Assembly (NCBI GenBank): GCA_041628225.1
Contig: JBFKPQ010000167.1
Span: 1 to 5,263 of the forward strand
Direction of reading: 5' to 3'
Source of the DNA: JBFKPQ01 sp041628225
GTDB taxonomy: Bacteria > Actinomycetota > Acidimicrobiia > Spongiisociales > JAENVV01
DNA length: 5,263 nucleotides
In this document: in pieces, positions 1 through 5,263 of the stretch
Layout: every line of letters begins with the position of its first letter
Position numbering within the stretch: the stretch's first letter is position 1
The notes under the pieces: generated by a model
Told to the model about the DNA's origin: nothing
Databases searched by the model: none
What the model saw: only the letters and a program-made list of their open reading frames with translations
Position numbers and translations under genes: made by a program

Positions 1-10
1 TCTCACTGGG

Positions 11-16
11 AGGAGG
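11..16 (+). promoter_or_regulatory. Candidate ribosome binding site for rnhB (GTG start)
   Basis: AGGAGG lies 8 nt before the GTG at 25, an ideal spacing. The same bases also read as in-frame Trp-Glu-Glu-Gly codons of a possible longer RnhB, so the match may be coincidental. It supports the start at 25 without proving it. Confidence 0.45.
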
Positions 17-24
17 GTCGCCAT

Positions 25-639
25 GTGGTGGTCGGGATCGATGAGGTAGGCAGGGGCGCATGGGCGGGACCTCTCACGGTCGGTGCGGCGATCATCCCAC
101 CCGACCGCAGGATCTACAAAATCCGCGATTCCAAGATGCTCACGGAGCCGGAGCGCGAAGCCTTGTTCGAGCGGGTCGCCGAATGGTGCGAAGCGTGGGC
201 GGTCGGCCACGCCACGTTCGCGGAATGCGACGCGCTCGGGATGTCGGATGCCCAGCGGCTTGCGGCCGATCGTGCCCTCGAACAGCTCGGTGTCGAACCC
301 GACGTCGTGCTCGTCGACGGCAACTGGGACTTCGTGGGGAGAGGCACCACGGAAACGATGATCAGAGGCGACGCCAACTCGCTGTCGATCGCCGCCGCGT
401 CGATCCTTGCCAAGGTCAGCAGAGACCGGCTCATGCGCGCCGAAGCCCGGCACTATCCGGCGTTCGCCTTCGACGACAACAAGGGGTACCCGTGCCCGCG
501 ACACAAGGCGGCGCTGGCGGCCTGGGGCCCGACGACCATCCATCGGCGTAGTTGGGTGTTCATGGATCATCTTCCGTGGAACGGGCTTCGTCGCTTCGAG
601 AGGCCCGATCCGCAGGGACGGCTCTTCGAGATGCCGTGA
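25..639 (+). CDS. rnhB: Ribonuclease HII
   Basis: Ribonuclease HII cuts the RNA strand of RNA/DNA hybrids and starts removal of single ribonucleotides misincorporated in DNA; it is cytosolic and metal-dependent. The whole family signature is visible. GIDEVGRG (residues 4-11) supplies D6 and E7. DSKMLT (35-40) is the conserved DSK loop. LVDGN contains D98, and the RGD preceding SLSIAAASILAKV supplies D116, which completes the DEDD metal site. NKGYP (152-156), the H160/AAL segment and GPTTIHRRSW (168-177) form the conserved C-terminal part. At 204 aa it has normal length. The start used is the GTG at 25, with an AGGAGG 8 nt upstream. However, the frame is open to position 1 and the upstream codons read SHWEEGRH, resembling the W-x-E/Q-G segment that precedes the GIDE motif in many longer RnhB proteins. 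The real start may therefore lie left of the window. The 3' end overlaps the next gene by 4 nt. Confidence 0.96.
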   Translation: MVVGIDEVGRGAWAGPLTVGAAIIPPDRRIYKIRDSKMLTEPEREALFERVAEWCEAWAVGHATFAECDALGMSDAQRLAADRALEQLGVEPDVVLVDGNWDFVGRGTTETMIRGDANSLSIAAASILAKVSRDRLMRAEARHYPAFAFDDNKGYPCPRHKAALAAWGPTTIHRRSWVFMDHLPWNGLRRFERPDPQGRLFEMP

Positions 640-1160
640 GTTGGAGCGGCCACCTCCTCGTTGCGACGCCTCGCCTGCAAGACCCGCGGTTCGTGGGAAC
701 GGTCGTCCTGCTCTGTCATCACAGCGACGACGGTGCGCTGGGCGTCGTGCTCAACCGTCCCAGTGATCTGGCCCTGGCCGATGCGCTGCCGCAATGGGAC
801 GCGGTCGTCGCGGCTCCTCGAGTCGTCTTCTTCGGTGGTCCCGTCAAACCGGAAGTGGCGGTTTCGCTGGCCGATGCCGAACACTCGCAGGACCCGATCG
901 CCGGGCTGAACGCCGGTCTCACGATCCTGGACGACCTAGCCGGTCCACCGAATCGGCTCCGCATCTACTCTGGGTACGCCGGGTGGGGACCCGGTCAGCT
1001 GGAGGAAGAGGTGTCGGAGATGAGTTGGTGGGTCCTGGAAGCCGCCGACGTCGACGTCTTCACCGGTGATCCGGACGGACTGCGAGCGAGGGTGCTCATG
1101 AGACAGCGCGACGAGTCGGGGTTCTTCGCACATTTCACCGACGAGCCAACCTGGAACTGA
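636..1160 (+). CDS. yqgE: YqgE/AlgH (UPF0301) family protein
   Basis: This is a member of the UPF0301 family (YqgE/AlgH), a soluble cytosolic fold whose biochemical role is not settled; AlgH was named from alginate regulation in Pseudomonas. Counting from the GTG at 636, the protein has 174 aa, close to the usual 180-190. The family landmarks appear in order: GHLLVATPRLQDPRF (residues 5-19), the GALGVVLNRP block (33-42), FFGGPV (65-70), GLNAGLT (90-96), and GYAGWGPGQLEEE (113-125), the most diagnostic stretch. I chose the GTG because it sits just before the first conserved strand and overlaps the rnhB stop as GTGA, a common arrangement for translational coupling. The open frame extends back to an ATG at 552, but that would add 28 non-family residues lying inside the rnhB coding sequence. 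The Shine-Dalgarno match before the GTG is weak, which also fits coupling. ppdK follows 9 nt downstream. Confidence 0.92.
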   Translation: MSWSGHLLVATPRLQDPRFVGTVVLLCHHSDDGALGVVLNRPSDLALADALPQWDAVVAAPRVVFFGGPVKPEVAVSLADAEHSQDPIAGLNAGLTILDDLAGPPNRLRIYSGYAGWGPGQLEEEVSEMSWWVLEAADVDVFTGDPDGLRARVLMRQRDESGFFAHFTDEPTWN

Positions 1161-1161
1161 A

Positions 1162-1168
1162 GAGGTGA
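1162..1168 (+). promoter_or_regulatory. Strong ribosome binding site for ppdK
   Basis: GAGGTGA lies just upstream of the ATG at 1170 and matches seven consecutive bases of the canonical Shine-Dalgarno complement. It is the best ribosome binding site inside the operon apart from the candidate before rnhB. It starts within the 9-nt gap after the yqgE stop, so ppdK is probably translated efficiently and independently. Confidence 0.75.
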
Positions 1169-1169
1169 C

Positions 1170-3827
1170 ATGACCTGGGTGTACCGTTTCGACGAGGGCG
1201 ATCCGAGCGATCGTGAACTGCTGGGCGGCAAGGGATCGGCGTTGGCGGGTATGACCCAAGCCGGGTTGCCCGTACCGCCCGGCTTCATCATCACGACGGA
1301 GGCGTGCCGCGCGTTCCAGCGCGAACACGTGTTCCCGGAAGGGCTTGCAGATGAGGTCGTGGCAGGCGTCGAGGCCCTCGGTCTCCAGACCGGCAAGACC
1401 ATGGGCGCCGAGGAGAACCCGCTGTTCTTGTCCGTGCGCTCGGGTGCCGCCGTGTCGATGCCCGGCATGATGGACACCGTCCTGAACCTCGGCATGAACG
1501 CAGAAACCCGTCAGGCGCTCGAAGACCTGACGGGGGACCCGGCGTTCGCATGGGATGCGCAGCGCCGGTTCGTCCGGATGTTCGCCGACGTCGTCATGGG
1601 TGTCGATTCGGAGCGGCTCGACGAGGCGGCCGAGGCCTACTTGCGACGAACGGGCGCGTCGTCGCTCGGCGAGATGGAGATCGACTCGATCGCCGAGCTG
1701 GTCGGACGCCTGGGTGACATCGTTTTCGGTCAGACGTCTCGCAATGTTCCTGATGATCCGCATGAACAGCTGCGGATGGCCATCGGCGCCGTCTTCAACT
1801 CCTGGTCGAACGACCGTGCCCGTCACTACCGCGCGGTCAACGGCATCCCCGATGATCTGGGGACGGCCGTGTGCGTGCAGTCGATGGTGTTCGGGAACAC
1901 CGGGCCGAGCTCGGGAACCGGCGTCGCCTTCACCCGGAACCCGACGAGCGGTGAACGCCGCTTGTATGGCGAGTTCCTACCGAATGCCCAGGGGGAGGAT
2001 GTCGTGGCCGGCATTCGGACGCCGCTGCCGATCTCTCAGATGGCCGAGGTGTTGCCGGAGGCGTTCGCCCAGCTCGAGGACATCGCCGGTCGGCTGGAGG
2101 CTCAGTACCGCGACATGCAGGACATCGAGTTCACCGTCGAAGACGGCAAGCTCTGGATGTTGCAGACCCGGTCCGGGAAACGAACCGGTCGGGCAGCCAT
2201 CACCGTGGCGGTCGACCTGGAACGGGAAGGTGTCATCGACCGGACCGAGGCTCTGCGCCGGGTCACGGCGGATCAGTTGGAGCAACTGCTCCATCCCGTG
2301 GTCGATCCCGACGCCGACGTGGCGGTGCTGGGCGAAGGCCTGCCGGCATCTCCCGGGGCGGTGGCCGGTCGAATCGTCCTCACCGCCGACGCAGCCGTCG
2401 AACTCGCCGAATCGGGCGAACCCGTCGTCTTGATGCGCACAGAAACCAACCCCGACGATTTCCATGGGATGGTGGCTGCGGTCGGCACGGTGACAGCTCG
2501 CGGGGGAGTGACGTCCCACGCCGCGGTCGTGGCGCGCGGCATGAACAAACCGTGCGTCGTCGGCTGTGACATCTTGGAGGTCGACGTCGAACGCAACGTC
2601 GTTCGGCTCGATGGCGTGGTACTCGGCGCCGGGGATTGGGTGACGGTCGACGGGAATACGGGACGGATCCTGTCCGGCGCGGTCGCCACGATCGAGCCTG
2701 AACCCGACGAGTACTTCGACACGTTGATGGCGTGGGCCGATGAAGCCCGGACGTTGGGAATCCGAGCCAACGCGGACACTCCCCACGACGCCGCCGAAGC
2801 GCGGCGGCTGGGGGCGCGCGGTATCGGACTGTGCCGCACCGAGCACATGTTCTTCGGCGAAGAGCGGATCGCCCAGATGCGGGCCATGATCATGGCCCCG
2901 AACGAGGTGGCGCGCCGAGAGGCACTCGCCAAACTCGAGCCCCACCAGACGGCCGACTTCGAAGGGATCTTCGAGGCGATGGACGGGTATCCGGTCACCA
3001 TTCGCCTCCTCGATCCGCCGCTGCACGAGTTCTTGCCGAGCCGTCAGCAATTGACGGCAGAGCTGACAGACCTGAAGATCCGGTTGCGGAGGGCCAAGCA
3101 CCTCGACGCCATCGACGTGTTGTTGGAAGAGATCAACGATCGCCAAGAGGTGCTCGCCCAGGTGGAGCGGCTCGCCGAAGCCAACCCGATGCTCGGGCAT
3201 CGGGGATGCCGGCTTGGTCAGACCTTCCCCGAGGTGACCGAGATGCAGGCGCGAGCCATCTTCACGGCGGCGATCCGCTGCACGGAACGCGGCATCGTGG
3301 TCAAGCCGGAGGTGATGGTGCCGCTGGTCGGGTTCGCCACCGAGCTCGCTGCCCAGGCAGCCTTGATCCGGCGGGTCGCCGATCAGGTGTTCGCGGCCAC
3401 GGGACTGCGGATCGACTATCACATCGGCACCATGATCGAGCTGCCGCGCGCCGCGCTTCGCGCCGGAGAGCTGGCCGAAGTCGCCGAGTTCTTCTCGTTC
3501 GGGACCAACGATCTGACCCAGATGACCTTGGGAATGAGTCGTGACGACTCGCCCAGGTTCCTCCCCGGCTACGTCCAGCGGGGCGTCATCCCCGCCGATC
3601 CGTTCCAGACCCTCGACCAGGCGGGCGTTGGCGAACTGGTGCAGCTGGGGATCCAACGTGGGCGAACGACCCGGCCCGATCTGAAACTGGGCGTCTGTGG
3701 CGAACACGGCGGCGATCCCGATTCGATCGCCTTCTGCCACACGGCGGGCCTCGACTACGTCAGCTGCTCTCCCTATCGCGTTCCGGTGGCTCGCCTGGCC
3801 GCGGCGCATGCCGCACTCGAGGGGTAA
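1170..3827 (+). CDS. ppdK: Pyruvate, phosphate dikinase
   Basis: PPDK reversibly converts ATP, pyruvate and phosphate to AMP, phosphoenolpyruvate and pyrophosphate, serving gluconeogenic PEP formation or PPi-linked glycolysis in the cytosol. At 885 aa it is full length. The N-terminal ATP-grasp part holds GGKGSALAGM with K21, the SVRSGAAVSMPGMMDTVLNL segment (88-107) with R90, GTGVAFTRNPTSG (249-261), and D318/E320/Q332 around MQDIEF and LQTR. The swivelling phosphohistidine domain has GGVTSHAAVVARG with H450 as the phosphoryl carrier (equivalent to H455 of the Clostridium symbiosum enzyme). The C-terminal PEP/pyruvate barrel has GIGLCRTEHMFF (R556), IRLLDPPLHEFLP (R612), GHRGCRLG, IGTMIELPRAA (E757), FGTNDLTQ (N780, D781) and CGEHGG with C843, the catalytic acid. 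Every catalytic position I can place is intact. PEP synthase is excluded by the TSHAAVVARG and CGEHGG contexts and the overall PPDK layout. T448, the position phosphorylated in plant PPDK, is present, but no PDRP-type regulator gene is in the window. Confidence 0.98.
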   Translation: MTWVYRFDEGDPSDRELLGGKGSALAGMTQAGLPVPPGFIITTEACRAFQREHVFPEGLADEVVAGVEALGLQTGKTMGAEENPLFLSVRSGAAVSMPGMMDTVLNLGMNAETRQALEDLTGDPAFAWDAQRRFVRMFADVVMGVDSERLDEAAEAYLRRTGASSLGEMEIDSIAELVGRLGDIVFGQTSRNVPDDPHEQLRMAIGAVFNSWSNDRARHYRAVNGIPDDLGTAVCVQSMVFGNTGPSSGTGVAFTRNPTSGERRLYGEFLPNAQGEDVVAGIRTPLPISQMAEVLPEAFAQLEDIAGRLEAQYRDMQDIEFTVEDGKLWMLQTRSGKRTGRAAITVAVDLEREGVIDRTEALRRVTADQLEQLLHPVVDPDADVAVLGEGLPASPGAVAGRIVLTADAAVELAESGEPVVLMRTETNPDDFHGMVAAVGTVTARGGVTSHAAVVARGMNKPCVVGCDILEVDVERNVVRLDGVVLGAGDWVTVDGNTGRILSGAVATIEPEPDEYFDTLMAWADEARTLGIRANADTPHDAAEARRLGARGIGLCRTEHMFFGEERIAQMRAMIMAPNEVARREALAKLEPHQTADFEGIFEAMDGYPVTIRLLDPPLHEFLPSRQQLTAELTDLKIRLRRAKHLDAIDVLLEEINDRQEVLAQVERLAEANPMLGHRGCRLGQTFPEVTEMQARAIFTAAIRCTERGIVVKPEVMVPLVGFATELAAQAALIRRVADQVFAATGLRIDYHIGTMIELPRAALRAGELAEVAEFFSFGTNDLTQMTLGMSRDDSPRFLPGYVQRGVIPADPFQTLDQAGVGELVQLGIQRGRTTRPDLKLGVCGEHGGDPDSIAFCHTAGLDYVSCSPYRVPVARLAAAHAALEG

Positions 3828-3838
3828 TCTCGTCGGAC

Positions 3839-4609
3839 ATGGCCTATCAACACATCCGAGTCGCAGATGACGGTCCACGCGTCCTGGTCACCATGGCTCG
3901 GCCCGAACGGCGCAACGCATTGTCAGAAGCCCACCTCGGCGAGCTGCTCGAGGCCTTTCGGGAGGTCGGCCGGTCGAAGGCGCGCGGCATCATCCTGGCG
4001 GGGGAGGGCCCGGTGTTCTCGGCCGGCCACGATTTCGCCGACATGCAGGGCCGCGACATATCGTCCATGCGGCAGATGCTCGCACTCTGTTCCGAGCTCA
4101 TGATCACCATCCAGGATCTCGACCAGGTCGTGATCGCGCAGGTCGAAGGGCTCGCCACGGCGGCCGGGTGCCAACTGGTGGCGACGTGTGACCTGGCCGT
4201 TGCGGGCGCCTCCAGCCGTTTCCAAGTGCCCGGCGGACGCGGAGGGTGGTTCTGCACGACGCCCGGCGTGGCGCTCGGTCGGGCCGTCGGCCGTAAGCAT
4301 GCGCTGGAGATGCTGCTGACGGGTGATCCCATCGACGCCGATACCGCCTTGGTCTGGGGTCTCGTGAATCGGGTGGTACCCGACGCCGACGTTGCCGCGG
4401 CAACCCGTGACCTGCTGGACCGCGCCACGCGGGGGAGCGCCGCCTCCAAAGCGACGGGGAAACGGGCGTTCTACCGACAGATGGACATGGATGTGCGGGC
4501 CGCGTACGACTACGCCACAGAGGTCATGGCCTCCGCCTCACAGACGGCCGACGCCCGAGAGAACATGTCGGCGTTCGTCGAGAAGCGCAAGCCGGTGTTC
4601 GAGAACTGA
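3839..4609 (+). CDS. Enoyl-CoA hydratase/isomerase (crotonase) family protein, ECHDC3-like
   Basis: This is a 256-aa crotonase-fold protein of normal family length. Members bind acyl-CoA thioesters and stabilise an enolate in an oxyanion hole. Visible landmarks are RPERRNALS (21-29), the first oxyanion-hole segment PVFSAGHDF (58-66), the second segment GLATAAGCQLVATCDLAVA (104-122), FCTTPGVALGRAVGRKHALE (138-157), the LLTGDPIDADTALVWGLVNR block (159-178), and a C-terminal EKRKPVFEN. These resemble human ECHDC3 as I remember it more than mitochondrial hydratase ECHS1. The two catalytic glutamates of classical hydratases (E144 and E164 in the rat enzyme) align here with Q112 and G132, so ordinary enoyl-CoA hydration is doubtful. 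An isomerase, thioesterase-like, decarboxylase or non-catalytic role is possible; the substrate cannot be read from the sequence. The start ATG is 11 nt after the ppdK stop, and the nearest Shine-Dalgarno-like run (GAGGGG, 3819-3824) is rather distant, at 14 nt. Confidence 0.94.
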   Translation: MAYQHIRVADDGPRVLVTMARPERRNALSEAHLGELLEAFREVGRSKARGIILAGEGPVFSAGHDFADMQGRDISSMRQMLALCSELMITIQDLDQVVIAQVEGLATAAGCQLVATCDLAVAGASSRFQVPGGRGGWFCTTPGVALGRAVGRKHALEMLLTGDPIDADTALVWGLVNRVVPDADVAAATRDLLDRATRGSAASKATGKRAFYRQMDMDVRAAYDYATEVMASASQTADARENMSAFVEKRKPVFEN

Positions 4610-4610
4610 C

Positions 4611-4979
4611 ATGGACTTCATCACCGGCTATGTCCTCGGTTCCAGGATGCGCGGAAAGGCGTCCGGCATGGCCGCCTCCGCTGCCAGCTTCGGGAGCAAC
4701 ACCGGCGCAGGCCAGCTGTACGACCTCAACGACCGTATCGATCGTGTGCTGCTGGTCGTGGAAGCGATGTGGGCCTTGCTCGAGGAGTCCGGATACACCC
4801 GTGAGCAACTCGCCGAGAGGATCGCCGAGCTCGACGGGAGCGACGGAGTGCAGGACGGCAAGGCGACGCCTCCGCCCGTGCCCTGCCCGAAGTGCGGAGC
4901 TCGAATGTCGGCGGGCGCCCCGAGTTGTCAGTTCTGTGGCTACGACAACCCCGAACCGCACCCCATGGCAGGGCTCTGA
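4611..4979 (+). CDS. Small zinc-ribbon protein of unknown function
   Basis: A 122-aa protein that I cannot assign a function. The first 35 residues are rich in Gly, Ala and Ser (MDFITGYVLGSRMRGKASG and on); this is too polar for a convincing membrane anchor or signal peptide. Residues 37-75 (LYDLNDRIDRVLLVVEAMWA, then LLEES and REQLAERIAELDG) look helical with heptad-like hydrophobic spacing. A short acidic DGSDGVQDGK linker and a PPPVP stretch lead to a C-terminal zinc ribbon, C92-x2-C95-x10-C106-x2-C109, in CPKCG and CQFCG knuckles. This layout of a helical pair, an acidic DG-rich linker and a terminal zinc ribbon resembles hypothetical proteins I remember from several phyla, but I cannot name a characterised member. 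The ATG at 4611 is 1 nt after the preceding stop and no good Shine-Dalgarno is visible, so translation is probably coupled to the crotonase-family gene. An earlier in-frame start inside that gene is unlikely. Confidence 0.85.
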   Translation: MDFITGYVLGSRMRGKASGMAASAASFGSNTGAGQLYDLNDRIDRVLLVVEAMWALLEESGYTREQLAERIAELDGSDGVQDGKATPPPVPCPKCGARMSAGAPSCQFCGYDNPEPHPMAGL

Positions 4980-4981
4980 CC

Positions 4982-5263
4982 TCAGACCGCCCAGGGCGGG
5001 CCCGACAGATATTTCCAACCCGCATCCGGCAACAGCGCCACCGCCGTTCCTCCTCGGCGGGACAGACCTTCCAGTGCTGCGTGAATGATCGCCCCGGACG
5101 AGGTGCCGGCGAAGTGGCCCTCCGCATCCATGATCGCCCGCACCGTCTCCTGGGCCGTCGTCGACGACACCTCGGTCCGATCATCCACCAAGGAGAGGTC
5201 GGCAACCGGAGGTTGAAACGGATCGTCCTGGCTGCGCATTCCGCCGATCGGATCTTCGACGAA
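4982..5263 (-). CDS. Cysteine synthase / CBS-type PLP enzyme (3' end only, 5' end outside window)
   Basis: This is the C-terminal 93 residues of a fold-type II PLP-dependent enzyme of the cysteine synthase/cystathionine beta-synthase family, running leftward. The visible frame is open through the right edge, so the start codon and the PLP-lysine domain are outside; the ATG at 5239 is internal. Family marks are an EDPIGG segment corresponding to the E-G-I/L-G-G turn, QPPVADLSLVDD (the region before the last substrate-domain helix), EGHFAGTSSGAIIHAAL with the SSGA that contacts the PLP pyridine nitrogen, and VALLPDAGWKYLS. The GWKYLS ending is typical of CysM-like enzymes and some CBS catalytic cores. 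The protein stops soon after it (GPPWAV), so there is no regulatory CBS-domain pair. Such enzymes use O-acetylserine, O-phosphoserine or serine/homocysteine; the visible part does not decide which. Its stop is 2 nt from that of the zinc-ribbon gene (tail to tail). Confidence 0.86.
   Translation of the reverse strand, partial: FVEDPIGGMRSQDDPFQPPVADLSLVDDRTEVSSTTAQETVRAIMDAEGHFAGTSSGAIIHAALEGLSRRGGTAVALLPDAGWKYLSGPPWAV

Noticed and set aside
1..24. A promoter for the + strand operon.
   Set aside because: Only 24 bases precede the GTG, with no -10 or -35-like elements, and the region may itself be coding.
552..635. A longer start (ATG at 552) for the YqgE-family gene.
   Set aside because: It would add 28 residues without family similarity, encoded inside the conserved end of rnhB. 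The GTG at 636 gives the normal family N-terminus.
1045..1062. Repeated GACGTC motifs as a possible operator.
   Set aside because: They lie inside yqgE and are explained by Asp-Val-Asp-Val codons. There is no intergenic position or promoter nearby.
936..1826. A 296-codon - strand open frame crossing the yqgE/ppdK junction.
   Set aside because: It has the same codon-register antisense effect of GC-rich coding sequence, no recognisable domain, and lies opposite well-supported genes.
1977..3878. A 633-codon open frame on the - strand, antisense to ppdK.
   Set aside because: Its codons are exactly in register with ppdK codons, so stops would require TTA, CTA or TCA codons in ppdK, which are rare in high-GC genes. 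The predicted protein has no family motif and is dominated by Arg, Gly, His and Asp. The + strand frame is an unmistakable full PPDK.
4392..4610. A longer start (4392) for the zinc-ribbon gene.
   Set aside because: This stretch is the Arg/Pro/Ser-rich shadow of the crotonase gene in another frame. The ATG at 4611 directly follows the upstream stop.

Overview
The window is a compact, high-GC bacterial segment that is almost entirely coding. Five genes lie head to tail on the + strand. A sixth, cut by the right edge, faces them from the - strand. Codons mostly end in G or C. The RNase HII carries the NKGYP and SWVF-type C-terminal motifs that I associate with actinobacterial RnhB proteins. I infer an actinobacterium, possibly Acidimicrobiia or a related uncultured lineage, but no 16S rRNA or other phylogenetic marker is present to confirm this.

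Layout: rnhB (ribonuclease HII, 25-639, possibly beginning left of the window); a YqgE/AlgH (UPF0301) family gene (636-1160) overlapping rnhB by 4 nt in a GTGA junction; ppdK (pyruvate, phosphate dikinase, 1170-3827) behind a strong Shine-Dalgarno sequence; an ECHDC3-like crotonase-fold gene (3839-4609); a 122-aa zinc-ribbon protein of unknown function (4611-4979); and, on the - strand, the 3' end of a cysteine synthase/CBS-type PLP enzyme (4982-5263, 5' end beyond the window).

The + strand junctions are -4, +9, +11 and +1 nt, so the five genes probably form one transcription unit with translational coupling at the first and last junctions. No promoter is visible in the window. The operon ends only 2 nt from the stop codon of the convergent PLP-enzyme gene, with no classical intrinsic terminator. 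The genes do not make up a single recognisable pathway. RnhB is genome maintenance, PPDK is the pyruvate/PEP node, the crotonase-fold protein probably handles an acyl-CoA or similar thioester, and the YqgE-like and zinc-ribbon proteins have no defined role. The only metabolic links I can suggest are loose ones.

I found no mobile element, CRISPR array, RNA gene, toxin-antitoxin pair or defence system. The most notable points are a crotonase-fold protein lacking both catalytic glutamates of classical enoyl-CoA hydratases, and a small zinc-ribbon protein coupled to it. I saw no convincing evidence of a wholly new system.
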